DNA from: Platycnemis pennipes
Taxonomy: Eukaryota; Arthropoda; Insecta; Odonata; Platycnemididae
DNA length: 64,000 bases
Assembly (NCBI GenBank): GCA_933228895.1
Contig: OW121846.1
Coordinates: 146,276,746-146,340,745 of the forward strand
Direction: 5' to 3'
The position numbers and the translations under genes were made by a program. The notes beneath the pieces are model-generated. The model searched no databases. It was not told the DNA's origin and saw only the letters and a list, made by a program, of their open reading frames with translations. Positions 1 to 11,093 of this stretch are shown here, in pieces (positions within the stretch are counted from its first letter, which is position 1; the number at the start of each line of letters is the position of its first letter).

Positions 1-14
1 TCCTCCTTTTTCAG

Positions 15-174
15 ATCAAGAAGTATTTAAGTGGCGACAGTAGCAACAATGAGTATCAGATATATCCATCCAAGGAAAATTTCCTTCTCCGTGTGAAGGA
101 ATGTGTAAATCTGATGCCAAATTTAAAGTTTGCCACTGCTGCAATGAATTACGTGGCAAACAAGTTACCTCAAG
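15..174 (+). CDS. KNTC1: KNTC1/Rod internal exon 1 of 8 in window
   Basis: Internal exon of a kinetochore-associated protein 1 (Rod) homologue, the large scaffold subunit of the Rod-Zw10-Zwilch complex that recruits dynein and Mad1/Mad2 to unattached kinetochores. The window opens in the intron: a pyrimidine tract ending in CAG at 12-14 is the acceptor and AAG|GTTTGC at 174/175 the donor. The exon codes for 53 residues plus one base (phase 1), ending ANKLPQ. With the next exon this gives LPQGRD, matching the LPPGED-type motif before an 'LAEKW' helix in the vertebrate protein. Upstream exons lie outside the window. Identification rests on the collinear match of all eight exons to the C-terminal part of KNTC1; splice sites are read from sequence, the gene name is from family knowledge. 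Confidence 0.75.
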
Positions 175-683
175 GTTTGCTATGTTTATGCTTTTATGCT
201 GAATTATTTTTAATTTCTTTTATATAAATAATTGAAGTTTAAGATAAATAATAACATTTCATCATAAATTGTGGCTTGTGTATTTGTATCATTGAAAATG
301 ATTAAACATGCCTGCTAAATAGTGAATGGAAAATTTTAAAATGTGCCTCATTCTTGAGATAATGGACATACCTACATATTGTATTCTCACTCTTTGGGGG
401 TAAATTTAAAAAATAGCTTATTTGTTTGAAGCCATTACCAAATGCAGTTCTTAGTCTCAGTCATGTAATAACTAGTGTTCAAATTTGTTTGCTCTGGAAT
501 ACATTTAAATCTTGCCTCTCTTTCATGTTAATGCTTGTGTGTGTCAATATACATACATATATATGGTATATATGGTTGGTAAAAGTATCTATTTGCTTGT
601 TGTTGTTTATGTCAATGGCCATTTATGTAACAAATATTTGTGGATGAATTAGTGGAATAATTTTGTCTGCATTGACTTTACAG
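175..683 (+). other. KNTC1 intron, unique AT-rich sequence
   Basis: A 509-bp intron between two KNTC1 exons, bounded by GTTTGC and TTTACAG. It is AT-rich with short TA/TG runs near 545-575. No element ends, inverted repeats or coding similarity were recognised in it. Confidence 0.6.
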
Positions 684-784
684 GTAGGGATCAGCTAATA
701 GCAATGGAAATGTGCCTATCAATGGCAAAATCCTGGATGTACACGGGGGAGAATGTGGAGGATGCCAAGAAAGTTGTAGAAAAG
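684..784 (+). CDS. KNTC1: KNTC1/Rod exon 2 of 8 in window
   Basis: Enters in phase 1 and completes the glycine codon left by the previous exon, then reads RDQLIAMEMCLSMAKSW and continues to VVEK. It ends in phase 0 at AAG|GTTACA. The alternation of hydrophobic and charged residues fits the alpha-solenoid of the Rod C-terminal domain. The stretch MCLSMAKSW aligns with the helix carrying a conserved tryptophan in vertebrate KNTC1. The following intron is only 131 bp, the size expected for an uninvaded intron of this gene, in contrast to the next one of 22 kb. Confidence 0.75.
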
Positions 785-915
785 GTTACATTATTATCTG
801 TTTTTTGTGATTCTTTTTTTGTTTTTAATTACATGATAACTACTTGATACAAAAGTAGACTGTTTATGGTGTTTGAGATAAATTTAATGGTTTGATCTGC
901 ATATTTTTTCTTTAG

Positions 916-1081
916 GTTGAATCAAAATACTTGAGCTTTTCTCTGAAGCAAATCCTGCATGCACATGGCTTTGGTATGCCGAAATATTTGGAATTGATTG
1001 GCCAACCTGAGAAACTCATATCAAGTCTTTATTTTGACATAACAAAATTTGAAACTTCAGTTTTGGCCAGGAAAGATGGAG
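916..1081 (+). CDS. KNTC1: KNTC1/Rod exon 3 of 8 in window
   Basis: Acceptor TTTCTTTAG at 907-915, phase 0 in; donor GGAG|GTATGG at 1081/1082, phase 1 out. It encodes 55 residues including LHAHGFGMPKYLELIGQPEK and LISSLY. This is the best-conserved piece in the window: vertebrate KNTC1 has the same order of a histidine-bearing helix, an 'L..IG.P' turn and an 'LI.SLY' helix. An open frame runs past the donor to about 1134, but the splice is supported because the next exon, 22 kb away, resumes in the right phase with the expected following helix. Confidence 0.8.
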
Positions 1082-1249
1082 GTATGGTGTTAAACTATTG
1101 TTTTCTGAAATTTTTAGCTTTTTTCCACTCATAAGTGCCCTCTACCAACATCAAAAGCTAACCTTATTGCCGAATTCATGTACATTTGAGGAAGAAAAAA
1201 TTGCATGTACAGATTTTTTCTACCTTAACATGAATTATCCAGATGTGGT

Positions 1250-1742
1250 ACAATGGACTCTTGTTATCGCATTCATGTAGAGACCCAAAATTCTGAAAGT
1301 GGTAATGAAAAAAAAACATGGGAGTTAGATTTGGCTGCCCATACCCTTACAATAACAGTGCGTGATGTCTAAAGCATTCAAAGCTTCTTTAGGATTCGGG
1401 ATAGTATGTTCAATGTTTTCACACTTCACTGAGATGGCTGCTGTCCATATCTCCCACCACCATAGCATTGGTTGCACTGCCACATTCTGAAATTGACTCC
1501 ATATTATGAGGCTCTCAGGTCAAAACCTCATCATCAATAGTGACAGAGTCTTCAAAATTAACTTCCTTCTCAGGAATTTGGCCCCATAATTTGTCTTCCG
1601 GAGGCAGATTTCTTTGTATCTCATCATCTGCGATATTGGTTTCAACATCAGAAATTCAAGTTGCTATAAGCAAGAAGAAGCGTCTTACATATCATGCCTC
1701 CAGCAGTTGGAAAACGTTGCTTGTGAACCACTTCCTTATGAT
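1250..1742 (-). pseudogene. Tigger-like transposase, C-terminal part split off by nested insertions
   Basis: Reverse-strand remnant of the C-terminal end of a pogo/Tigger transposase, with several stops. A short end near 1250 (CAATGGACTCTTGTTATCG) resembles the inverted repeat of the Tigger at 44726 (CAGTGAACTCTCGTTAGCA). Coding traces on the minus strand include an acidic linker and NPKEALNALDIT, which resembles the EAL-type helix near the C-terminus of these proteins. Read across the insertion, the trace EVVHKQRFPTAGG next to the breakpoint continues the helix that stops at 14970-15070, matching the family's 'IRNCFRKAGF' region. I therefore take 1250-1742 and 14965-16001 as one gene interrupted at 1742/14965. 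Confidence 0.45.
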
Positions 1743-4054
1743 CAGGGTGTCCACTAACCGGGAAAACCTGGAAAATCAGGAATTATTCATGAATTTTCAA
1801 TGCAGGGAATTGTTCGTGGATTATTCGTGATTTTTTGGTCTGAGCCGGGAATTTTAAAAATTCTTACTTCAAGACAAAAAATCCTTATTTTATAAATAGG
1901 ATAAATAAAGATGACTTTAAGATATGGATTTGCCGTTGGTATGAATGAATAAATAAACCACGGAAAAGTAGTTAGGCTCAATGTATTGTCAGCACTGTGT
2001 GGATCGGAGACGTTCAACTGTTCCACTGTCGAATGGATGCCTTCAGCATCACGTCAAGTGCCCTTTGTTTTCATTCATTGCACATCGGACTAAGCCCATG
2101 ATACGCAAACATAAGCCTAATGTGGAGTGATGGCCGGATTGGATCCAAAGATCCACGGATCTTTCATTTTACTCAGTTCCGGATTCGAATCCAGAGACAC
2201 GGTATAAAAACGGATCCGGATCGTAGATTTTAAATTTTCGTGGCTTAGCAATCGAAGTGCCCCGTGAATGGAATGTAGGTGCGGTAGATATTGACAAGAA
2301 GAGGATGTGTAACTCAGGTCACGAAATTAGATGAAGATGTTCCCGTGCAACTAGAAGCAAAATAAAGAAATATGACTTTTCCCCATTACCCCGGTATCGC
2401 GGGAAAAATTACGTAGGATGTCACGCGGGTAGCCTACATTCGCCGGGATCAGGCGGACAACGAGAACTAGTTTACTGTGCGAAGTTCGATTCGTATCGCA
2501 GTTTAATTTTTCTTTCAGTCATTGCATCGAAAATGTTATCATCTTCAATTTCAAACCATTACATCTGAATACTCACTTTATAATACTCTTGTTGTTTAAA
2601 TTAGATTTACAAATGTACCATTAATAAATTAAGGATGGTCGGGTTGGATCCACGGGTCTTTCATTTCACTCGCTACTGAAATCATATCCGAAGACAGTAA
2701 AAATTCAGATCCGGATCGGAGATTTTAAATTTCTCGGCTTAGTGATTGATGCGCCCCGCGAATGTAATATACGTATGTATGTTAGATACTGACAAGGAGA
2801 GATTGTGTAACTTGGTCACGAAATGAGAAGATTTTTTCCGTGCCACAAAAACAAAATAAAAAATACTCGTCGTGACTTTTTTCTCCACAGGCCCGGATCC
2901 GCGGGAAAAAAAAAGCCGAATGTCACGCGGGTCGCCTACATTCGCCAGATTCCCTGAACCTATGATAGCGTAGTTGTTAAAAATGAGGACTAGTGTACTG
3001 CAGGTCGCGAGTTCGATCCTTAACACTGCCTAGGAATACAGCCTATGCTGTATTCCTAGGGTAATGCAAGTAGGCAGTTAAAAAAAGTGGATTATCAGAA
3101 ATTTCACATGAATTTATAATTTAAAAAAATGATCAAATTTGGCGTTAGTGAAAGGATTGGAAAAATGTTTAATTGCAGAATTAAATCGTGTAATCATTAT
3201 GTTAACTTTACAATGTATTTTTGAGTGACGCATTTGTAAATGTAGGTAGTTTAAACGATAGAAGTACAAAAAAGTCAGTATCCACACAAAAAGGTTGGAA
3301 ATGAAAGATGATAAACTTTTTGATTCAATGGCTGAAAGAAAAATTTTAAACAGCGATAATAATCGAACTTCATTACCTGCAGTCCACTACCCCACTCTGC
3401 TATTGTCGGCTTACCTGATTTAGGAGAATACATTCTCCCCACATGTAATTCTTCTTTTTTCTTGCAAACCCAGGCCAATTTGGAGAGAATATCCGAGACT
3501 TTTTTTAAATTTTGTTTATAGTAGCATGAAGAAAGGCTAATTTAATTTCAAGATCAGAGTTACACAACCTCTTCTTAGGAGTAGAAAATTCTCAAATTTC
3601 ATTTCAAAGGTTATTGTAAATAAGGCATTTCAAAATTACCAGTGTAGCAGCTTGAAATATTCTATAATAATTTTTTCGTCTTAAAAATGGAATCCCTGGA
3701 TATTCCATAAATGGGATCTCTTGGCCGCATTTAATTGTTTCTGTTTCTAAAAAAGAATTAGAAAGCATTCAAGGATTTGTTAATAATTGGAAAATAATTC
3801 CTTTATTAATGAAAATGAACTTATAATGTTTCTTTTAACTGCACATTTGATGTGGTCGGATACTTTAGTGTAAGTACAGTGTAAGTTGGCTTTCTGGTAG
3901 GCTTTGCAATGTATTTTTTACAAACTTTTCTATAATTTTTTGAGAAATCTAATTGCTGATGTTTGTTAGATATATTCAGGATGCGCTTACTTGAATTAGG
4001 ATTTTTATTACATTACTTTTTATTAGAAAAAGATGGTGTAGGATACTAAAGACT
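1743..4054 (+). mobile_element. CAGGGTG-ended DNA repeat, copy 1, left part
   Basis: Left 2312 bp of a non-coding element whose ends form an imperfect inverted repeat (CAGGGTGTCCAC left; GTGGGCACCCTG at 14953-14964 right) flanked by the 5-bp duplication ATGAT (1738-1742 and 14965-14969). A nearly identical uninterrupted copy lies at 24418-27263. Inside are two diverged tandem units of about 0.5 kb (roughly 2138-2500 and 2634-3020), each ending in a tRNA-like stretch with a B-box-like GAGTTCGATCC or AAGTTCGATTCG. No transposase frame is present. The superfamily is uncertain: a 5-bp duplication and CAGGG ends do not settle it. BEL/Pao sequence starts immediately after GACT at 4054. Confidence 0.75.
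3029..3060. repeat. Perfect 14-bp-stem hairpin (copy 1)
   Basis: Left arm CCTAGGAATACAGC (3029-3042), loop CTAT, right arm GCTGTATTCCTAGG (3047-3060). It follows directly on the tRNA-like segment of the repeat and is conserved without change in the second copy at 25704-25735. A Pol III terminator role or a scar of an excised palindrome are both possible; neither is shown. Confidence 0.85.
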
Positions 4055-4523
4055 CACTCACTCGGGGCCGACACAGCCGCACCGAAAGAAAAATAGGACG
4101 GGGAGGCAGGCCTACACGAGCCGGGTAATTGGTTAAAACAAAAAAGAAGTAAACCGGGACGAAAACAGTGGGAGAGCAAAAATAACTACGGGAGGACAGG
4201 GATAGGACAAGGGATTTGGGTGCTTACCTTGGTCTGGTCTATCATCGCCCATTCCGGGGAGAGGACGCCAATTCTGACAGGAACCGACCCACACTGAGGT
4301 GACGGCCGACGACTACTTCTCGCGCCGAAGCGGATTCCACACACACACTTCTGCCACCTCTCGACCCCAGACGGACATTCTCCAGCAGACGAAAACTGGA
4401 CAATCGAATGTTAGTCGAGTGGAAAACAAATGAAGGCCGGAAAGCGCCCAAGGAGAGAGGGTGGGAAATTTAAAATGGGGAAGGTAGGGAAATTAGTGAC
4501 CTACCTCCCGAGTGGTGCCAACA
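4055..4523 (-). repeat. BEL/Pao 3' LTR
   Basis: On the minus strand it begins TGTTGGCACCACTCGG at 4523, the usual TG start. Positions 4121-4523 match 14020-14422 with about ten substitutions counted by eye (near 2.5%). The outermost ~66 bp (4055-4120) has no partner in the other LTR and does not end in the expected CA, so the outer edge may be incomplete. Confidence 0.8.
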
Positions 4524-4638
4524 TCCCGCCCACCGGTGAATTGCCTTCAATTCACCCGAAAACAAACAAAAAAAAATAAACCCAACTAGGTGGAAACTGA
4601 ACAAAATCTCCCCAAAAAAAAATAACTGTCGATAACCC

Positions 4639-5362
4639 TTAGCCCGAAGTGGGCAAGGGTACCAATTTAACGACTGGCCGAGTTAACATTCCAGAAGCCG
4701 TTTTTAACTCGACCACTCTAACAACCCCTTCAGAATCGGGGAACAGCTTGACAACGCGTCCCACTTCATTTTGCAGGAGGAATATTGCCTTCTCGAATAA
4801 GGAGTAGGTCGCCAATACTAATGTTAGAAGAGCCCTCGAACCACTTGGCACGCTGTTGCAACGTATGCAAATATTCTTTCGACCAACGCCGCCAAAAATT
4901 CAAATTAATTTGCTCGATGAGCTTCCAACGAGTAGGGAGAGGAATGTTGTCGTTACTAATGGTTTCTGGCAATCCTATTAAGGGCCGGCCAATTAAGAAA
5001 TGACCCGGAGTTAAACAATCTACTTCCGATGGGTCAGCCGACCGGGGTGTTAAAGGGCGCGAATTCAGAATTGCCTCAATTCTACAACACAACGAATGAA
5101 GTTCTTCATAATTTAAAATTTGACCCTGGACCACCCTACGAAGGTGGTACTTCACCGATTTTATCCCAGCTTCCCAAAATGAGGGGCAGAAGGGGGGTTA
5201 AATTTCCAAATGATCCCTGATTCTGGAGAAAGATAAGATAATGCCTTCTTATGCGAATCGGACCTAATATGACGATATAATTCTGACAGAAATTTATCCG
5301 CTCCAACGAAGTTGGTGCCACAGTCAGAATATATAACTGAAGGAATGCCCCGACGGGAAATA
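4639..5362 (-). pseudogene. BEL/Pao integrase C-terminal and DUF5641-like region
   Basis: Continues the pol gene downstream of the stop at 5365-5367, with an in-frame stop and a frameshift in between. Recognisable pieces are the integrase core stretch with SDCGTNF (second catalytic Asp), the linker AILNSRPLTP, LTPGHFLIGRP, and a tail with the W..EY...LQ pattern ending near LVPLPTSG at 4639. AILNSRPLTP followed by TPGHFLIGRP is characteristic of BEL/Pao integrases. The fragments overlap in different frames, so no intact product can be made. Confidence 0.85.
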
Positions 5363-5364
5363 AA

Positions 5365-6771
5365 TCACTGAAAAGCAGAGAGAAATGCTAGAGTGGATAG
5401 GGAAGTCACTATTTCTAAATGAACCGCTTTGGTACAGAAGCAAATAAACAAACACAAATATGCTTTCGCACACGAAGCATTTCGCCTATTACTGAATCTA
5501 TATAAAACGGGCCCGCCGTAATCCACACCAACAGAAGAAAATGATGGTTGGGGAGTAACCCGATGTTGAGGCAAATTGGCCATTATCGGCTGTAAAGTGT
5601 TACCTCGATAACGAGCACAGACTGAGCATTTAGCAATTTGGGAACGAATAAGACTTCTAAGAGAAATTATCCAAAACTGTCGCGCAACCACTGCTTCCAC
5701 GGCTCTTGGGCCACCATGAAGAGTGACCAAATGATAGTGTTTAACTATTAACCTTGATAAGTGGTCATCCTTAGGAAGCAGTAAAGGTTGTTGAGCGGCA
5801 AGTGGAAGTAAGGAGTATTTGAGTCGGCCTCCTACCCTTATAAGTCCTTGATGGTCCAGGAAAGGGTTTAGTTTATTAATACCTGCCGAGATTTTTCCAA
5901 CTTTTTTGATATTAATTGCCAATGCGCTAAAGTGGTAGGATTGTACCACCTTTACCACCTGAAAAAGACTACGGGTCCACTCTGAAACATCCACGGGAGC
6001 ACAAGACACTCCACGTTTGGCCTGAATCGCGTCAATGAATTTTTGGATGTATCCCATCACTCGGACCAGCCTGATGTATGAAGAAAATGGTTGCATCCAT
6101 GCTAATGGATGCTCCTCCTCCTGCATAAAACCAGTAGTTGGTTGCAGCTGCTTGATTTCTGGGAGAGAAGACGCTTCCAAACGTACATGTTCTGAGGGCC
6201 AAAGGTTAATAGGAAGTGTGAGAAATGATGGTCCTGACCAATATAGTTCAGCACGCACTAGTTGCTGGGGAAGAAGGCCGCGAGAAGCACAATCAGCCGG
6301 GTTCTGATAAGAGTCAATATGACGCCATGAGGACATTGGAAGATAATTATTTATCGTTGTCACGCGATTGGCTACGAATATTTTAAGTAAATGAGGAGGA
6401 GTATCCAACCATGAAAGAACAATGGTTGAATCTGAAAAGGCAAAAGTGTGAGAAATAGAAATCCTATCTTTCAAAGTAAGATAAACACGATTCAAGAGTC
6501 GTGACAACAAAAACGCCGCTAATAGTTCCAATTTAGGTATGGTAATTGTCTTGAGGGGAGCTACCTTTGTCCTAGCGGCCAAAAAATTAACCTTGAGTCC
6601 CTCACCTCTGACAGAGCGTAGGTAAACTACAGCACCATACCCAAGCTCAGAAGCGTCACAAAATCCTACTAATTGGCACTCCGGACGGTTAGGAAGCGCG
6701 ACGAACCGGGGAATGTGAATTTCCGACAAAATAGGAGCTTGGGATATAAATTCCTCCCATTTAAGGAGATA
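5365..6771 (-). pseudogene. BEL/Pao RNase H, zinc-binding and integrase core
   Basis: Open for about 470 codons in the same frame as the reverse transcriptase, separated from it by a single stop. It starts with the Pao-type RNase H (LVGFCDASELGYGAVVYLRS, then AFSDSTIVLSWL), followed by an H-H-C-C integrase zinc finger (HYHLVTLHGG; KCSVCARYRG) and the first part of the DDE core (VGVDYGGP; LFICFCTKAVHLEIV). It ends at the stop at 5365-5367, inside the core, where related elements continue with an arginine/phenylalanine stretch; the frame carries on past it. The integrase is therefore truncated. Confidence 0.9.
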
Positions 6772-8703
6772 TTATTTAGGAAGAGGGTCATCCCAACCCA
6801 ATTTTAATGTCCAGAGAGACTGCATTAAGCATTTAGCCCAAAAAACTACGGGAGATAAAGCCCCAATTGGATCGAAGATTCTTGCAATATTAGAGAGAAG
6901 CATTCTTTTGGACGAGATATCAGAATCAAAATGAACATAATAGGAGAAAATATCAGATTTGGGTGACCAAAACATACCCAAGACCTTCAAGGAAGGAACT
7001 TCGTCCCCCTCAAAATACGATGCAACCTCACGCTCATCTTCCGGGAGATTACGCAATAACTCTATAGAGTTGCTAGCCCATTTTCCTAAAGGGAAACCGC
7101 CTGAATTTAATAATTTAATGAGCTGAGTTTGCAAAGCTAAGGCGTCTGATATGGAATCAGCTCCTGTGACAATGTCATCGACATACGTATCTCTTAACAG
7201 GGCTTCAGCGGCCAACGGGAAAGAACTTCCCTCATCATAAGCTAGTTGATGGAGAACGCGAATAGCCAAAAATGGAGAAGAGACCACCCCATAAGTGACT
7301 GTATTTAGTTCAAATTCCCTTATGGAATCACTGTAATTTTCTCGCCACAAAATATGTTGAAACCTCCGATGATCGGGGTTTATTTGAATTTGGCGATACA
7401 TCTTTACAATATCCGCTGTGAATGCGATTTGGTGGACTCGGAAAGTAATTAAGATGTCGAAGATATCTCTTTGAAGTTTAGGGCCCACGAGGAGCACATC
7501 ATTTAACGATGTACCCGTGGAAGAACGCGCAGAGGCGTCAAATACAACCCTTAATTTCGAAGCCCCAGGCGTTGATTTAATCACAGAATGATGGGGAATA
7601 TAGTAAGCGTCAGAATTGATTTCGGCTGGGGACATGTGCGAAAGGCATTTGTATTCTGACAGAAATCGACTATATTCATCTTTTAACTGAGGCTTCCGAC
7701 GTAGTTTTGCCTCCATACTAAGCCACCTTCTCTGCGCTTGGGCGTACGAGTCACCTAAAAGAGGAGGGAAATTTCTGAAAGGTAACGACACAGTATATCT
7801 GCCCGAAACATCCCTGTTATGGGTTTGCAAGAAGATTTGTTCACACACTCGATCCTCTGGATTTTGACATGGTTCATTTAACGTTTCTTCTAATTCCCAA
7901 AAATGCTTTATCTGATTCTCAAGAGGACTTGCCTCACACGTAGTACATGATACTTGGAAGGAGGGAAGTGAGGATGTCGCTGATACACTACCCATTAAAA
8001 CCCATCCAAAAATGGTATTCAAGGCGGTTAAATCACAGTCAGCGAATGTCTTCCGCCCACCAAGAAAAGCCTTTGGGAGAAGATCACCTCCCAAAATTAA
8101 GTCAACCGGTGAAGGCGAGTCGAAAGACCTATCTGCAAGGAACAGATGAGAAAAACGTTCTCGTAACGAATGTGGTAACGGTACCGGAGGAAGATCTTTC
8201 GTCAATTGAGGAAGAATGACGGCTTTAGTTTTCAAGACTGGGGACGAAGCGTGTCTGGGTAATAGACTGATGCAGACAGACCCTTTAGGATGCCTTAAGG
8301 GAGTATGCGATAACCCATACAAGGACCTGCTGTAACCTGATACGGGCAATCTCAGCCGTTTAACCGCTGCGGATGAAATCGCAGTGACCTGCGATCCACA
8401 GTCCAAAAGAACCCTAATTTGCTCCAGCTGACCTACGGCATTCCGAATGCGCACTACTGCTGTGCCGAGGACAACCATCTGCGAAGGTTCACATTCGACG
8501 CAGGAGGTGAGAGAGGTATCTGGAGTGCCCGATGACCTTGAGTCCGACAGTGGAAGGGTGGCGATGGGAACGACAGGTTCCGTGGAAGGACGAACGACTT
8601 GTCTCTTAGCAGTAGAATTGGAATAATGAAGTGTCGAATGATGAAATCGTCTACAAGTCACACAGCGCATCCTTTTGTTAAAACATCTTGGGGCCCAATG
8701 TCC
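6772..8703 (-). pseudogene. BEL/Pao protease and reverse transcriptase
   Basis: A 632-codon open stretch closed by the stop at 6772-6774. From the N-terminal side: last part of the gag zinc knuckle (MRCVTCRRFHHS), a retropepsin-like DUF1758 domain with LLDCGSQVTAI (Cys in place of the usual Ser next to the catalytic Asp), then the Pao reverse transcriptase with VFDASA, FTADIVKMYRQI, YGVVSSPFLAIRVL and the catalytic DTYVDDIV. It shares its frame with the downstream RNase H/integrase and the upstream gag, as expected of a single gag-pol frame in this family. The stop closing it is the only break between RT and RNase H. Confidence 0.9.
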
Positions 8704-9000
8704 TTAATTTAAACAATTAAGGCACAATTTTTTCGAACGCACAAACTCCGTTCGCTGGTTGATCTCCATCGCCAAATACTTGGGACATTGATGAAGCGGG
8801 TGATTAGAGTTGCACAAAATGCAACGTTCAGCGTGACATGAATTACCCTCAATGTTAGGAGTATTATCGCGAACAGAAACAGGCATCACCACACGAGAAG
8901 ACCGTGAAGTGACACGCGAAGAAGAACCAGCACCGACAGGCCCGGCAGATGTCAGCATTACCTTAATACGTTTTTTAGTGAAGTTGAGGAATTGAAGGAC
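8704..9000 (-). pseudogene. BEL/Pao gag, C-terminal part with zinc knuckle
   Basis: Begins at the border of the nested transposon (9000/9001) and continues the gag frame from 13569. It contains the first zinc-knuckle cysteines (CILCNSNHPLHQC) and KLCLNCL, then hits a TAA at 8704-8706 in the middle of the knuckle; the same frame resumes into the protease. The four bases GGAC at 8997-9000 are duplicated at 13569-13572. Confidence 0.8.
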
Positions 9001-9638
9001 GGGTCATTCCATGTCAAATCAACCAAAAAAATGGTAAAATTTACCTCACCCTTTGCGATTTTGATGAAAATTGGTAAAGTTGTTGGTCTTACAGAGAAAC
9101 TAAATAATACCAAGTATTACACTCCTGGGCCAAATACTTTGTTAGAAAATTGGGTCTAAATATTGCCCAAAAATCAAATTTTAGGCCTGCGGTGCACTTT
9201 TTGAATTGTCGTAACTCCGATACCATTACACTTAGAGTGTTGTGTGTGGTGTCATTATAAAGCTCTTAACACTTTGAGTGCTGAATAGGCTATGTCCTGT
9301 TCTCGGCTCAGTGCTGACCATTTTCTGCATTAATAAAAAATCACTCGATAATAAACTGTTATAGATATTTTCTTTTTCTTTTTGTAGTATAAAATTATAA
9401 AGCCTTATTAAAATACTAACACAGTTGTTTTTTACATACCATTATGTTTAATTTTTCTAACTCTCTTTAAAAATACCCTTTTTTTCTGATTTTAAAAAAA
9501 CTGTCAAAAAGCATATTTTTATGTTCATTGATTGAAAATAACAATTTTCATACAAAATAAGTCATCTGATGCATCAACATATATAATAGGTTTTGTTTCA
9601 TATATGTATTTATAAAAAATTACATTTAATTTTCAGTT

Positions 9639-10499
9639 TCATTTGTCATACACTTTCTTGCTGTGATATAACTTGAAACATTCACCCGGGCAGAATCCCT
9701 TATCACAGTCTTTGCAATACCAGCTGGTATCTTTCCTCGTGGCTGTTCCATCTTTGCGCGTACCTTTCTCCGAACAAACGATACATCTTCGCCTAGCACT
9801 TTTTTTTCCTTCTGGTATAGGAATCCTTTCAATAAAATGTTTTTCAGATAATCTTGCTAATTGAGAAGTAATCCGTTTTGTAGGGTGATCTTTTATCAGC
9901 ACCAACTCTGTACACACTTGCTGTATGAAGGATGTCACAGCAATACTCTGTTTCTTGATTTTATTATATATCTCCATGAAATACAGGAACAGTAGGTGTG
10001 CAATCGCACTCAGACCAACCAATGTTGCTGTGGTTATCTAAGCGTGACCGTTTCTTACGAGGAGGATCTTTGAATACTTCCAGGAGACTCTCCGCAGTTG
10101 CATCATTGTCATCTTCTTCACTACTATCTGCTTCGGAAGTACTTTCTGATGAAATGGATTCAAATATTTCCGAATTAACATACGAGAAATAACAACTAAC
10201 AATGCAAAACAACATATTCAATTAAAAATAGGGAAGATAATTAGAAATGAAGAAGTAGAGAAAAGGAATAAGAAAAACAGTTTCATGAAAATGTAGCTGA
10301 AAGGACGCAGAATGACAAAACACTCACCTTGCTCATTTGGCAGCAGAGGAATATACGTTTCATCATCTTCAGAATCATCTGTATCTTCATCAGGACTAAT
10401 ATTCTGCAACAAATCAACGATTACTTCATCCTGAAGGTGTCTTGAACAGCCAGGATTCTCCATGTTCATAGGCACATTATAAGCTGACGAATGACACAC
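9639..10499 (-). pseudogene. piggyBac transposase remnant, catalytic core deleted
   Basis: Minus strand. The N-terminal acidic segment (10499 to about 10327) ends at a good donor (CAAG|GTGAGT), and a second acidic/basic segment (SEIFESISSES...PPRKKRSRL) follows an acceptor-like ATTGTTAG near 10201, suggesting a small intron. Near 9990 this joins a C-terminal part with TSQLARLSEKHFIERIP and a cysteine-rich RING/PHD-like end (RRCIVCSEKG...YCKDCDKGFC...CFKLYH) typical of piggyBac transposases. The whole DDD catalytic region is missing. Confidence 0.85.
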
Positions 10500-10661
10500 A
10501 CGTGTTCTCGGGATACCTCAACGTCTTTTACCAGTTTCACGACAAAGAGCGTCATAGACGGCTAAATTATGCACTACATGAACCATGCCTACGATCATGA
10601 GCCACTAATCACTGCTAGCTAAGCTAGAGAGCGTTACTTTCCACGCAACAATATTAGAATT

Positions 10662-10687
10662 CGAGCGACGCACATGTGCGTCGCTCG
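10662..10687. repeat. 26-bp perfect palindrome in piggyBac subterminal region
   Basis: CGAGCGACGCACA and its exact reverse complement, with no loop. A related imperfect palindrome built on GCGACGCACATTTGCGTCGC follows at about 10708-10728, just inside the right inverted end. Paired subterminal palindromes could be transposase or host-factor binding sites; this is inference. Confidence 0.85.
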
Positions 10688-11093
10688 CAAATACCGCAAG
10701 TCCCCTGGCGACGCACATTTGCGTCGCTAGCACTCTAAGTGTTAATAATGCCTTCCATTCGATAATTCACATGCCGAGATTTAAAATAATTTTAGGTCAA
10801 AGGTCAAGGTCAACATAGTTTGACCTTGAATTATGAAAAATGGGATATTTTATTTTGCTTAATTTTTTTTTCTTAACAACATACACATTTCAATAATATA
10901 TGTACCAACTTTCAAAGTGGGACTCCAAGTACAATAGGAGATACGAATTTTTTTGTACACCTACGACACTGGAAAGTTATCACTTCATCATATACTGTTT
11001 GGCCTATATACATGCAGGGATCATTTTAGACTTCAGCAGATATATCCTACAAATTTTTAGTATTGGTATACAACAAATGTCAACAATAAAAAA

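Larger units (their letters stand above)
9266..10745 (-). mobile_element. Internally deleted piggyBac element
   Basis: Flanked by TTAA at 9266-9269 and 10742-10745, with short inverted ends CACTTTGAGTGC and GCACTCTAAGTG. The opposite TIR of the host transposon carries the unoccupied site (single TTAA at 13309-13312 between the same flanks), proving a clean insertion. It holds only the N- and C-terminal parts of a piggyBac transposase, so it is non-autonomous. Subterminal DNA near the right end is rich in GCGACGCACA palindromes. Confidence 0.9.

Noticed and set aside
426..647. 73-codon + strand open frame in the first KNTC1 intron
   Set aside because: Low-complexity hydrophobic translation inside an intron bounded by good splice sites; no motif and no coding character.
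1540..1830. Open frame crossing 1742/1743
   Set aside because: It spans the border of two unrelated elements and reads antisense to Tigger coding traces.
2940..3030. Candidate tRNA gene (B-box-like GAGTTCGATCC)
   Set aside because: No cloverleaf can be folded by eye: acceptor stem and anticodon arm do not pair. Better read as a tRNA-derived segment in the repeat.
1787..3478. Minus-strand open frames repeated identically at 24417-26153
   Set aside because: Identity reflects two recent copies of a non-coding repeat. No protein motif, and the frames are short and unconnected.
4242..4451. 69-codon frame repeated at 14141-14350
   Set aside because: It lies inside the BEL LTRs; its duplication is explained by the LTR pair rather than by a gene.
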